DNA of 12,832 nt from an uncultured bacterium (GTDB lineage Bacteria > Patescibacteriota > Microgenomatia > UBA1400 > PJMF01): contig CAJBWJ010000068.1 of NCBI GenBank assembly GCA_903959355.1, positions 1-12,832 of the forward strand. Direction: 5' to 3'. The notes beneath the pieces were generated by a model. The model was not told the origin of the DNA, did not search any database, and saw nothing but the letters and a program-made list of their open reading frames with translations. Of this stretch, positions 1 to 7,190 are shown one piece after another. The translations under genes and the position numbers were made by a program. Each line of letters starts with the position of its first letter. Within the stretch, counting starts at the first letter, position 1.

Positions 1-1
1 A

Positions 2-1081
2 ATTCAAAATTATTTAAACGATGAAAGACAAATATTTTTTAATAGAAGTGTGACTGGCGCCTATCCTCCTGGATCAGTTTTTAAATTAGTGACAGCCTTA
101 GCTGCTTTGCAAGAAGGTGCGATCGATGAAAACACTATTGTTGATGATCAAGGAACTTTGAAAGTGGGTGGCTCTGAATTTGCTAACTGGTATTTTACTC
201 AGTACGGCAGAGTCGAAGGAGCAGTGGATGTCAAAAAAGCCTTGGCTCGTAGTAATGACATCTTTTTTTATAAAGCGGCGGAGTGGCTCGGCCCAAACAA
301 ATTAGCTGAGTACGCCAGAATGTTTGGTTTTGGAAGTCCTACTGGCCTTCAAACCAGCCAAGAAGCTAGCGGTTTGATTCCTGATCCTAAATGGAAAGAA
401 ACGCAAATAGGAGAGAGTTGGTACTTGGGCAACACTTATCACTTTGGCATCGGCCAGGGAGATGTCTTGGTAACTCCAATTCAAATAGCTTCCATGACTC
501 AAGCAATCGCTAATCATGGCAGTCTTTGCCAGAGCTCTTTGATGCCAACTTTAAAACAAAATTGTAGAGATTTGGCCATAGATGCTAAAAATTTAGAAAT
601 AGTTTTATCTGGAATGTTGGCGGCCTGCAGTCAAGGTGGAACGGCTTATCCATTATTTCCTCACAATACGCAAATAGCTGCCAACCTAATCGACACTAAT
701 TTATCTGACAGTGAAAAAATTGATCGAGGTATGATTGCTTGCAAAACTGGTACTGCTGAATTTGGCGTTGCTGACGAGAGAGGCTATCGCAAGACTCATG
801 CTTGGACAACGGCGATTGTTGGAATTGATTCAAACAAAATTGCTAGCTCTTCTTCCAGCTTAGTTGCGAATAACTTAGTCACAAATACTTCAATGAATGG
901 AAGTGTTTTGGATAGAGAACAGTGGCAAAATTTGGTCAAAAAAAACGGTTTTCCTAGTAAATTAATTTTTACCGTGTTGGTGGAAAGTGATACAAATAAA
1001 ATTTATTCTGAAGGTTCTCAAGATGCTGCTCCAGTGATCAAGCAAATCTTAGATGGAATGATCTTAAACGATATCATTTGA
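2..1081 (+). CDS. mrdA: Penicillin-binding protein 2 (MrdA-type transpeptidase), C-terminal part
   Basis: This is the C-terminal transpeptidase domain of a class B penicillin-binding protein, which cross-links peptidoglycan at the outer face of the membrane. The frame is open from the first bases, so the N-terminal membrane anchor and dimerisation domain lie off the left edge. The GTG at 50 is an internal valine codon. Numbering from that codon, the three active-site motifs are S9-V-F-K12 (serine nucleophile, codon at 74-76), S68-N-D70 and K232-T-G234 followed by TAE. YPPGSVFK, EASGLIPDP and HFGIGQGDVLVTPIQ favour the PBP2/MrdA branch over FtsI. A Ser/Asn-rich stretch at about residues 264-290, before the strand FTVLVE, looks like a lineage-specific insertion. 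The stop codon overlaps the -35 box of the next gene's promoter. RodA would be the expected partner but is not in the window. Confidence 0.93.
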   Translation: MQNYLNDERQIFFNRSVTGAYPPGSVFKLVTALAALQEGAIDENTIVDDQGTLKVGGSEFANWYFTQYGRVEGAVDVKKALARSNDIFFYKAAEWLGPNKLAEYARMFGFGSPTGLQTSQEASGLIPDPKWKETQIGESWYLGNTYHFGIGQGDVLVTPIQIASMTQAIANHGSLCQSSLMPTLKQNCRDLAIDAKNLEIVLSGMLAACSQGGTAYPLFPHNTQIAANLIDTNLSDSEKIDRGMIACKTGTAEFGVADERGYRKTHAWTTAIVGIDSNKIASSSSSLVANNLVTNTSMNGSVLDREQWQNLVKKNGFPSKLIFTVLVESDTNKIYSEGSQDAAPVIKQILDGMILNDII

Positions 1082-1107
1082 CATAAAATTAATAATCAGA
1101 TTATAAT
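1078..1107 (+). promoter_or_regulatory. Consensus sigma-70 promoter for the 1118 gene
   Basis: A perfect TTGACA (1078-1083) and a perfect TATAAT (1102-1107) are separated by 18 nt. The -35 box overlaps the TGA stop of the upstream penicillin-binding protein. Initiation would be expected at about 1114-1116, just before the ATG at 1118, so the transcript would be nearly leaderless. The upstream ATG at 1106 lies inside the -10 box and would not be transcribed from this promoter. Confidence 0.8.
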
Positions 1108-1117
1108 GAGTTTTAAC

Positions 1118-1399
1118 ATGGTAGAGAAAATTCAAGTAAAGCTTTTGGAACTAGAAGACGAAAAACTAGAAGCTTTGGCTTTGGCTAGGATTTTTGGATT
1201 AATTCCAGCTTCTTCAATAATTGATAGCTTGGCTCATTCTGCACCTGCAGCCAGTGCTGCAAAAAAACAAACTCCTACTTCTTCAACTGAATTTTTATAC
1301 GAACTCAATCAAGAAGAAATCGAATTGATGGAGTCTATTATTGCCATAATTTTGTCAGATATAGATGGATATCGCGCAAAACAAAAAGCATCACAGTAA
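1118..1399 (+). CDS. Small helical protein of unknown function (93 aa)
   Basis: I do not recognise this protein. The first half is predicted helical (MVEKIQVKLLELEDEKLEAL), followed by a low-complexity Ala/Ser/Thr/Lys linker at about residues 44-59. A second acidic, hydrophobic helix (about residues 65-85, NQEEIELMESIIAIILSDI) precedes a basic C-terminus. There is no signal peptide, cysteine pair or obvious enzyme motif. An ATG at 1106 would add four residues, but it overlaps a perfect TATAAT box, so 1118 is preferred: an ATG 10 nt after the -10. The gene has its own strong promoter and sits between the cell-wall gene and dprA. A small adaptor or regulatory protein is possible, but nothing in the sequence shows it. 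Confidence 0.7.
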   Translation: MVEKIQVKLLELEDEKLEALALARIFGLIPASSIIDSLAHSAPAASAAKKQTPTSSTEFLYELNQEEIELMESIIAIILSDIDGYRAKQKASQ

Positions 1400-1428
1400 A
1401 TATCACACTTCTTGTAATCTTCAGCATT

Positions 1429-1434
1429 CATAAT
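1429..1434 (+). promoter_or_regulatory. Putative -10 box for dprA
   Basis: CATAAT ends 10 nt before the dprA ATG, the same spacing as at the 1118 gene. No convincing -35 is visible 16-18 nt upstream, and no Shine-Dalgarno sequence lies between the box and the ATG. The support is mainly the repeated geometry seen at other gene heads in this window. Confidence 0.45.
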
Positions 1435-1444
1435 CATTTTCAAC

Positions 1445-2584
1445 ATGAAAGTGAAAAAATCTTATTTAGAACGCAAAGCTTTTCTGGTCGGTCTCGTTTC
1501 ACTGTCTGGAGTTGGTTCTAAAACTGTTTTAAAGATTCTCAATATCTGTCAAAAAAGACAATTGACGACGGGAGATTTTTGGGCCAATCGTTATCATATT
1601 TGGCAAGAAATGCTGCTTTCTCAAAAGATTATAGATTCAATCAAAAGCTTTAAAAAAGAACACAATTTATTAGACAATCTTTCTAGCTTGGAGAATTCGG
1701 GTATTCAGGTTTTAACTTTTGAAGAAAAAGCTTACCCACAGCTTTTATTAGCAACTGAAGATTTTCCGGTAGTTTTGTTTGTCAAAAGTCGAATTAAAGT
1801 GGGCAGCATAACTTGGGAGAATGCTTTTGCTAATACAATTTCTGTAGTTGGTACAAGAAAAATGACTGCTTATGGTCAGTTGGTCATCAACCATCTTTTA
1901 CCACCACTAATTGCCACCGGTAAAGTAATTGTATCTGGTTTTATGTATGGAGTTGATCTAAAAGCAGCAGAGGAAGCTATTAAAAACAAAGGTCAGACCA
2001 TCGCCGTGCTAGGTTTTGGTTTCAATCATTGCTTTCCATCAAGTCAAAAAAGAATTATGCAAGAATTTTTGGAAAAAGGAGCGATTTTTCTTAGTGAATT
2101 TGTGCCAGAAACACAGGCCAAGGCTTCAAATTTTGTAATTCGCAATCGCATAGTAGCTGGTCTATCTAAAGCAACCTTAGTAATCGAAGCAGCTGCGCGT
2201 AGCGGCTCGCATATTACCGCTAGTTACGCCAATGACTACGGGCGTTTAGTGATGGCTGTGCCTGGACCAATCACTAATCCATTTAGTGAAGGAACTAAAA
2301 TTTTAATTGCTGAGGGCGCAATTCTAGTTAATAATGCGACAGATATTTTGGTGGAAATAGGCGGTGATTATCATCTTAATTTATTAAATAAACCAAGCGA
2401 TGGTCAAACAAATTCCAAAATTAAATCTTTACTTGAAAATTTAACTTTTTATCCAGAATTGTCTTTTGAAGATCTTTTAAAAAATACTAATTTTGATTCT
2501 TCAGAGTTAAATCAGCTCTTATTCGATTTGGAATTACAAGGTAAAATTATCAAAAAATGGGGCAAGTATTGCTTAGTAAGTTAG
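1445..2584 (+). CDS. dprA: DNA-processing protein DprA (Smf)
   Basis: DprA binds incoming single-stranded DNA during natural transformation, protects it and loads RecA in the cytoplasm. The 379 aa product is a normal length for the family. An N-terminal helical SAM/HhH-like region (SLSGVGSKTVLKIL, residues 19-32) precedes the Rossmann-like core: SVVGTRKMTAYG (133-144), SGFMYGVD (164-171, family form SGxAxGID), AVLGFG (187-192), FVIRNRIVAGLS (230-241) and SGSHITASYA (253-262). A C-terminal winged-helix domain (about 325-379) is present, as in many DprA proteins. The His usually found after the GID motif (as in AAAH) is replaced here by DLKAAEEA. Gene spacing and a CATAAT box suggest its own near-leaderless transcript. 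In small-genome bacteria it fits with DNA uptake, but no other competence gene is in the window. Confidence 0.93.
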   Translation: MKVKKSYLERKAFLVGLVSLSGVGSKTVLKILNICQKRQLTTGDFWANRYHIWQEMLLSQKIIDSIKSFKKEHNLLDNLSSLENSGIQVLTFEEKAYPQLLLATEDFPVVLFVKSRIKVGSITWENAFANTISVVGTRKMTAYGQLVINHLLPPLIATGKVIVSGFMYGVDLKAAEEAIKNKGQTIAVLGFGFNHCFPSSQKRIMQEFLEKGAIFLSEFVPETQAKASNFVIRNRIVAGLSKATLVIEAAARSGSHITASYANDYGRLVMAVPGPITNPFSEGTKILIAEGAILVNNATDILVEIGGDYHLNLLNKPSDGQTNSKIKSLLENLTFYPELSFEDLLKNTNFDSSELNQLLFDLELQGKIIKKWGKYCLVS

Positions 2585-2668
2585 AATACAGCTAGAATGG
2601 GCAACTGTTGCATCTTTTTGATAAGACTTCGCGTGAACTAAAAACACCGAGTCAAGAAAGTTTTTATT

Positions 2669-4912
2669 ATGGATCTAGTTATTGTTGAGTCACCTACCAA
2701 AGCGAGAAAACTCAAAGATTATTTGGGTAATAAATATGTCATTGAAGCTTCTGTAGGGCATGTTAGAGATCTACCAAAGAAAACTTTAGGCATTGATCTA
2801 GAAAATCACTATCAACCTGTTTATGAGGTGAGTGATGATAAGAAGAAAGTGGTAGCTAATTTACGCAAGTTGGCCAAAACTGCTGAAAAAATCTACTTAG
2901 CAACTGATCCTGACCGAGAAGGAGAGGCAATTGCTTGGCATATTAAATTTTTACTTGAAGATAGTAAAAATAAAGACAACTTTTACCGTTCCACTTTTCA
3001 TGAAATTACCAAAGAAGCAGTTCAGTCGGCTATCGACAAGCCAGGTAAATTAAATTTGGATTTAGTCAATGCGCAGCAAGCCCGCCGTGTTTTAGATCGT
3101 TTAGTGGGTTATCAAGTTTCTCCAGTATTGTGGAAGAAAATTCGTCGTGGTTTATCTGCTGGCCGTGTTCAGTCGGTGGCCTTGCGCTTGATCGTTGAAA
3201 GAGAAAAAGAAATTATTGCCTTCAAACCTGAAGAATTTTGGGAATTATCAGTGGCTTTGGCTAAAGCTGGTTTGCTAAAAGAGCAAAAAGTTTTCGATGA
3301 GGCTGGTAAGGCCAAAGAAAGCTTAGATAAAAATATTATTATTGCGGCTTTAGATAAAATTAATGATAAAAAAGCCAAGGTAGAGAATGGCGCAGATGCT
3401 AAATTAATCACTGATGATTTGCTAACCGCTGATTATCTAGTGGCCAAAGTCGAGAAGACTGAGCGTAATCGCCAAAGTTTGCCTCCTTTTACTACTTCCT
3501 TAATTCAGCAAGCCGCCGCCACCAGTTTTGGTTATTCTGCCAAACAAACCATGAGTTTGGCCCAGAGACTTTATGAAGAAGGTCTCATTACCTATCACCG
3601 TACTGATTCTTTTAACTTAGCTACTTCAGCCATAGAAAAAGCTCGTGAATATATTGGTAGCAATTTTGGCAAAGAATACTTACCAACCAAAGCTAGAGTT
3701 TTTACTAAAACCTCCAAGAATGCTCAAGAAGCTCATGAGGCCATTCGTGTGACTGACCTTTCGATCGACAAGAACAATGTTATGAGTAAAGCAGGTTCTT
3801 TGACCGAGCAGCACGTTAAGCTCTATGACTTAATTTGGCGTAGATTCTTGGCTTCACAGATGAACGCCGCTATTTATGATCAAACCACTATTTTGGTAGA
3901 AGCTAAGGCCAAAGCAAATAGTAATAAATACCTGCTTCGTAGTAGTGGCTCAGTAGTTAGATTCGATGGTTGGAGAAGATTGTTCTCAATCGCTGAAGAC
4001 CAAATTTTGCCAGACCTCAAAGAAAACGAAGCGCTGTCATATCTAGACTTAGCTTCTTTGCAGAAATTCACTCAAGCTCCACCTAGATACAATGATGCTT
4101 CTTTAGTCAAAGAATTAGAAAAAAGAGGTATTGGTAGACCTAGTACTTATGCTTCCATTATTTCGGTGATTGTTGACCGAGCTTATGTGGAAAGAACTCA
4201 AAAGAAATTTTTTGCCACGCCAATTGGTATCACAGTTTGTGATTTCTTAATTGCTCACTTCGACAATTTTATGGATTACGACTTTACAGCTTCAATGGAA
4301 GAGGATTTAGACTTAATTGCTCTTGGTGAAAAAGATTGGGTGACAATTATTGATCTGTTTTATAAGCCACTAGCAATCAAAATTGCCGGTGTCACCAAAG
4401 ATGCTGACCGTGTCCAAGTACCAGTCGAAAAAACTGGTGAAAAATGTCCAGAATGCAGCGAAGGCGAAGTGGTAATTCGCACCGGTCGTTTTGGCAAATT
4501 CATGAGCTGCAGTCGTTTCCCAGAGTGCAAATATACTAAAAACATTGTTGAAACTTTGCCAGACCAGCATTGTCCATTGTGTGGTGAAGGTGATGTGGTG
4601 GTCAAAAATACCAGATGGGGCAAACCATTTTATGGCTGCTCACTCTATCCAAAATGTGATTTCGCTTCCTGGAAAAAACCAGAAGTTGACTACAAGCTAA
4701 CCCAAGAAGAGTGGAATGAAATGAAGAGAAAAAGAGAAGAGTGGAAAGAGAAAATGGGCAAGAATAAAAAACCAGCTGAAAAAGCAAAACCTGCAGCTAA
4801 GAAAAAAGCTGCTACCAAGAAAAAAACAGTTAAGAAACCTGCTAAAGCAACCAAACCAGCGGCTAAACCAGCAGCAAAAAAACCTGTTTCAAAAGCAAAA
4901 AAAACAACCTAA
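2669..4912 (+). CDS. topA: DNA topoisomerase I (type IA)
   Basis: TopA relaxes negatively supercoiled DNA by passing a strand through a transient single-strand break. The TOPRIM domain starts with VIVESPTKA (residues 4-12, E7) and carries the metal-binding D80-P-D82-R-E84. The catalytic tyrosine is Y309 in GLITYHRTDS, and EKRGIGRPSTYASII (484-498) is the usual gate motif. Two C4 zinc-ribbon modules follow: C593/C596/C614/C620 and C635/C638/C657/C663. The last roughly 50 residues (700-747) are a Lys/Ala/Pro-rich tail like histone H1, probably a non-specific DNA-binding extension. The 84-base gap upstream holds no clear leaderless-type -10; AAGAAAG at 2654-2660 could be a weak ribosome-binding site. 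nadD starts 2 nt after the stop, so the two are probably co-transcribed. Confidence 0.97.
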   Translation: MDLVIVESPTKARKLKDYLGNKYVIEASVGHVRDLPKKTLGIDLENHYQPVYEVSDDKKKVVANLRKLAKTAEKIYLATDPDREGEAIAWHIKFLLEDSKNKDNFYRSTFHEITKEAVQSAIDKPGKLNLDLVNAQQARRVLDRLVGYQVSPVLWKKIRRGLSAGRVQSVALRLIVEREKEIIAFKPEEFWELSVALAKAGLLKEQKVFDEAGKAKESLDKNIIIAALDKINDKKAKVENGADAKLITDDLLTADYLVAKVEKTERNRQSLPPFTTSLIQQAAATSFGYSAKQTMSLAQRLYEEGLITYHRTDSFNLATSAIEKAREYIGSNFGKEYLPTKARVFTKTSKNAQEAHEAIRVTDLSIDKNNVMSKAGSLTEQHVKLYDLIWRRFLASQMNAAIYDQTTILVEAKAKANSNKYLLRSSGSVVRFDGWRRLFSIAEDQILPDLKENEALSYLDLASLQKFTQAPPRYNDASLVKELEKRGIGRPSTYASIISVIVDRAYVERTQKKFFATPIGITVCDFLIAHFDNFMDYDFTASMEEDLDLIALGEKDWVTIIDLFYKPLAIKIAGVTKDADRVQVPVEKTGEKCPECSEGEVVIRTGRFGKFMSCSRFPECKYTKNIVETLPDQHCPLCGEGDVVVKNTRWGKPFYGCSLYPKCDFASWKKPEVDYKLTQEEWNEMKRKREEWKEKMGKNKKPAEKAKPAAKKKAATKKKTVKKPAKATKPAAKPAAKKPVSKAKKTT

Positions 4913-4914
4913 AT

Positions 4915-5529
4915 ATGAAAATTCTTGTTTTTGGAGGGACTTTCAATCCACCTCATCTTGGTCATCAGCTAATGATCGAACAATCATTGACGAATACATT
5001 TACTGACGTCGTATTCGACCAGGTTTGGCTTCTGCCAGTTGGAAAACACAGCTTTGCCAAAAATTTTGTTAGCAATTTGCATCGTTTAGCGATGCTCGAA
5101 TTAATGATTTCAAGTATTTCTGAAAAAACTGTTTCATTAAAAAACAAAATTTTCATAGAAAAATATGAATTAGAACATAATGAAGAGAGTCAAACCTTCG
5201 CAACGCTTGAAGCTCTTTCTAAACAATACCCAGAGCACCAATTCTCTTTTTTAATTGGCTCAGATAATTTGGAGAAGTTTCATCTCTGGCATAATTATGA
5301 AGAAATGCTAAAAAAATATCCTTTTTATGTTTATCCAAGAGCTTCCTTTGCTTTCTCACCAATGCGCCAAGGAATGATTGCCTTAGAAAACTTTCCGCAA
5401 ATGGCAGTTTCTTCAACTAAAGTTAGAGAAGCTTTGATGAATAATACTAGCCTAAGTGATTTGTTAGATGATAAAGTGATTAATTATATTAAGAAAAACA
5501 AGCTCTATGTCACAGACCAAGTATCGTGA
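4915..5529 (+). CDS. nadD: Nicotinate-nucleotide adenylyltransferase NadD
   Basis: NadD transfers AMP from ATP to nicotinate mononucleotide, giving deamido-NAD, the substrate of NadE encoded further on. The 204 aa product opens with the nucleotidyltransferase motif GGTFNPPHLGH (residues 7-17, H14 and H17). It also has the family signatures IGSDNLEKFHLWH (114-126) and the C-terminal SSTKVREAL (166-174, family form SST-x-IR). It begins 2 nt after topA, which implies translational coupling or shared mRNA, and overlaps the next small gene by 23 nt. Its partner nadE lies about 300 bases downstream behind its own putative promoter, so the two NAD steps are neighbours but perhaps not one transcription unit. 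NadD is preferred over CoaD because of the GGTFNPPH and SSTKVR forms. Confidence 0.93.
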   Translation: MKILVFGGTFNPPHLGHQLMIEQSLTNTFTDVVFDQVWLLPVGKHSFAKNFVSNLHRLAMLELMISSISEKTVSLKNKIFIEKYELEHNEESQTFATLEALSKQYPEHQFSFLIGSDNLEKFHLWHNYEEMLKKYPFYVYPRASFAFSPMRQGMIALENFPQMAVSSTKVREALMNNTSLSDLLDDKVINYIKKNKLYVTDQVS

Positions 5530-5815
5530 ATATTATGAAAGAATGGCAGCAGAGAATCGTCAACTTTTTGATGATTTTCTCAAAGCAAATGATCTTTTTA
5601 GAAAAGATCCTGAAAAAAACGCAAACGATTTTCACCAGATTGGTCAAAAAGTAGTGGATAGAATTAGAGATTATGATCGTCGTCTTTGTAGCGCCATGGG
5701 TAGAGGAGTATTTAGCACCTATTCGCAGAAACTTTCAGAGAAATTCTGGGATTTAGCCAGACAAGACTTTGATCAAATTGATATGGTTGGAGTAAAAGTT
5801 AAGTTAGCAAAATAA
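5507..5815 (+). CDS. Small helical protein of unknown function (102 aa)
   Basis: This is a charged, apparently all-helical protein without signal peptide or membrane segment. Notable stretches are YREYYERMAAENRQLFDDF (residues 6-24), a central DFHQIGQKVVDRIRDYDRRL and SQKLSEKFWDLARQDF near the C-terminus. Proteins of this general appearance are, from memory, common as hypotheticals in Patescibacteria, but I cannot assign a function. The ATG at 5507 overlaps the end of nadD by 23 nt. An internal ATG at 5543 would remove the overlap but would cut into the first helix. Its position behind topA and nadD suggests it is the last gene of that transcription unit. Confidence 0.75.
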   Translation: MSQTKYREYYERMAAENRQLFDDFLKANDLFRKDPEKNANDFHQIGQKVVDRIRDYDRRLCSAMGRGVFSTYSQKLSEKFWDLARQDFDQIDMVGVKVKLAK

Positions 5816-5820
5816 AATTG

Positions 5821-5829
5821 TGCTAGAAT
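5821..5829 (+). promoter_or_regulatory. Extended -10 promoter for the nadE operon
   Basis: TGCTAGAAT fits the extended -10 form (TG, one base, then TAGAAT at 5824-5829), which can work without a good -35; none is evident here. The box ends 9 nt before the nadE ATG at 5839, so the mRNA would have almost no leader. This supports the ATG at 5839 over the in-frame ATG at 5848. Confidence 0.6.
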
Positions 5830-5838
5830 TAGATTTTT

Positions 5839-6621
5839 ATGCATGAGATGAAAATCGATGCTTCAGCACAGATTTCAGCAATTATTCTTTTTTTGCAAAA
5901 GACTTTTGCTGGTGTTTCTAAAAAAAACGCAGTCATTGCTGTTTCTGGTGGTATAGACAGCGCCTTGTCTTTATCTCTGCTTGTAAAAGCAATGCCTAAA
6001 GAACAAATTTGGCCGATTTTATTGCCTTATGATCGTCAAGACATGAGCGATGCAGAAGCGATCTTAGATTTTTGGCAAATTCCTCCAGAAAATAGAAAAG
6101 TATTAAATATTGCATCTATGGTTAATGCTGCTTGCAAATCATTGCAAACTGATTCGACAGATCAACTGCGTAAAGGCAATATTATGGCCAGAATGCGCAT
6201 GATTGCTGTTTTTGATTATGCTAAATCTAAAGATGCTTTGGTGGTTGGCACAGAAAACAAATCTGAATATTATCTCGGATACTTTACGCGTTTCGGTGAT
6301 GAAGCATCTGATGTGGAGCCACTTTCCAATTTATATAAAACAGAAGTGCGCCAATTAGCCAAAGAACTTAATTTGCCAGAAATTTTCTTAGAAAAAGCAC
6401 CATCGGCTGATTTGTGGGAAGATCAAAGTGATGAACAAGAGCTTGGGTTTAGCTATGAATTAGCTGATCAAGTTATTTATTATTTAATTGATCAAAAAAT
6501 TGCGCCAAAAGAGATTGCTGGTCTTTTTCCAAAAGATCAGTCCAACTTAGTAGAGAAAATTCTGGAGCATATAAATAGAGTAGCTTTTAAGCATCAAGTG
6601 CCTTATTCTATAAAACTATGA
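5839..6621 (+). CDS. nadE: NAD synthetase NadE, ammonia-dependent type
   Basis: NadE amidates deamido-NAD to NAD using ATP. At 260 aa it is a single synthetase domain; the N-terminal nitrilase-like glutaminase of the long form is absent, so ammonia is the likely nitrogen donor. The PP-loop is SGGIDS (residues 36-41). Further family signatures are GNIMARMRMI, VVGTENKSEYYLGYFTRFGD (the NaAD/ATP binding region), EPLSNLYKTEVRQLA and KAPSADLWEDQSDEQELGFSY. The start at 5839 agrees with a -10 box ending 9 nt upstream. The stop overlaps the next ATG (ATGA at 6618-6621), indicating translational coupling. With nadD upstream, the window encodes the last two steps of NAD synthesis. Confidence 0.95.
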   Translation: MHEMKIDASAQISAIILFLQKTFAGVSKKNAVIAVSGGIDSALSLSLLVKAMPKEQIWPILLPYDRQDMSDAEAILDFWQIPPENRKVLNIASMVNAACKSLQTDSTDQLRKGNIMARMRMIAVFDYAKSKDALVVGTENKSEYYLGYFTRFGDEASDVEPLSNLYKTEVRQLAKELNLPEIFLEKAPSADLWEDQSDEQELGFSYELADQVIYYLIDQKIAPKEIAGLFPKDQSNLVEKILEHINRVAFKHQVPYSIKL

Positions 6622-7181
6622 ACAACTGCAGCGCTCACATTATCCTTCAAGCTTCTGACATTGAGCCAATAGTCAAAAAAATCCGTCAAGAAAAAAAGAA
6701 AATTGTTTTAACTCAGGGCTCTTTTGATCTGGTGCATATCGGTCACGCTCGCTATTGTGACAAAGCTTGTGATTATGGGGATGTTTTAATTGTCGGAGTT
6801 GATAGTGATGAAAAAGTGCGTCAGCGCAAAGGTCCAAATCGCCCAATTGTGCCAGAAGATGAGCGTATGGAAATGCTGACTCATTTACGTAGCGTCGACT
6901 ATGTAGTTTTAAAAGAAGCAGGAGAAGCAAAATTTAATTTAATTAAATTAATTAAGCCTGATGTTTTGATTGCGACAGCGCAAACTTATGATGAAAAAAC
7001 CATCAAAGAACTAGAGAAAATCTGTGGCAAAGTGGTAGTTCTAGATCCAATGGCAACCACCTCCACCACTGCCAAAATTCGTCTCATGCAAATGAATACA
7101 GCTCGTAAACTTCAAGACCGCATGCGTACTAAGTTGATTAAAAGCATCGAAGAAGTTTTGGAAGAATTGAAGACTTCTTAA
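6618..7181 (+). CDS. RfaE/TagD-like cytidylyltransferase-family nucleotidyltransferase
   Basis: This 187 aa protein belongs to the HxGH nucleotidyltransferase superfamily. It has TQGSFDLVHIGHARY (residues 32-46, H40 and H43), DVLIVGVDSDEKVRQRKG (55-72), the RfaE-like stretch NRPIVPEDERMEMLTHLRSVDYVV (74-97, quoted here only by its ends: NRPIVPEDER and LRSVDYVV) and the nucleotide-binding TTSTTAKIR (147-155, family form ISTT). It most resembles the adenylyltransferase half of HldE/RfaE, but the usual KGGDY after the PDVL strand is replaced by ATAQTYDEK. A helical, charged C-terminus (about 160-187) extends beyond the core. No LPS or heptose gene is nearby. It is translationally coupled to nadE and lies 9 nt before the dCMP deaminase, so a role in nucleotide or cofactor metabolism is possible. 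The substrate is unknown. Confidence 0.85.
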   Translation: MNNCSAHIILQASDIEPIVKKIRQEKKKIVLTQGSFDLVHIGHARYCDKACDYGDVLIVGVDSDEKVRQRKGPNRPIVPEDERMEMLTHLRSVDYVVLKEAGEAKFNLIKLIKPDVLIATAQTYDEKTIKELEKICGKVVVLDPMATTSTTAKIRLMQMNTARKLQDRMRTKLIKSIEEVLEELKTS

Positions 7182-7190
7182 ATAAAAAAT

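Noticed and set aside
50..52. GTG as the start codon of the penicillin-binding protein
   Set aside because: The frame is open upstream to the window edge and the sequence runs straight into the active-site serine motif, so the GTG is an internal codon of a truncated gene.
2601..2619. Small palindrome GCAACTGTTGC followed by ATCTTTTT as a terminator after dprA
   Set aside because: The stem is only four pairs with a three-base loop and mismatched flanks, too weak to call. It is noted because it is the only hairpin-plus-T candidate in the 84-base gap.
2618..2644. TTGATA-15-TAAAAA as a topA promoter
   Set aside because: The spacer is short and the -10 matches only four of six bases. TTGCTT-18-TAGAAT (2569-2598) is an equally uncertain alternative.
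4360..4787. Minus-strand open frames opposite the topA zinc-finger region
   Set aside because: They are antisense shadows of a well-conserved coding region, with no promoter or recognisable protein features.
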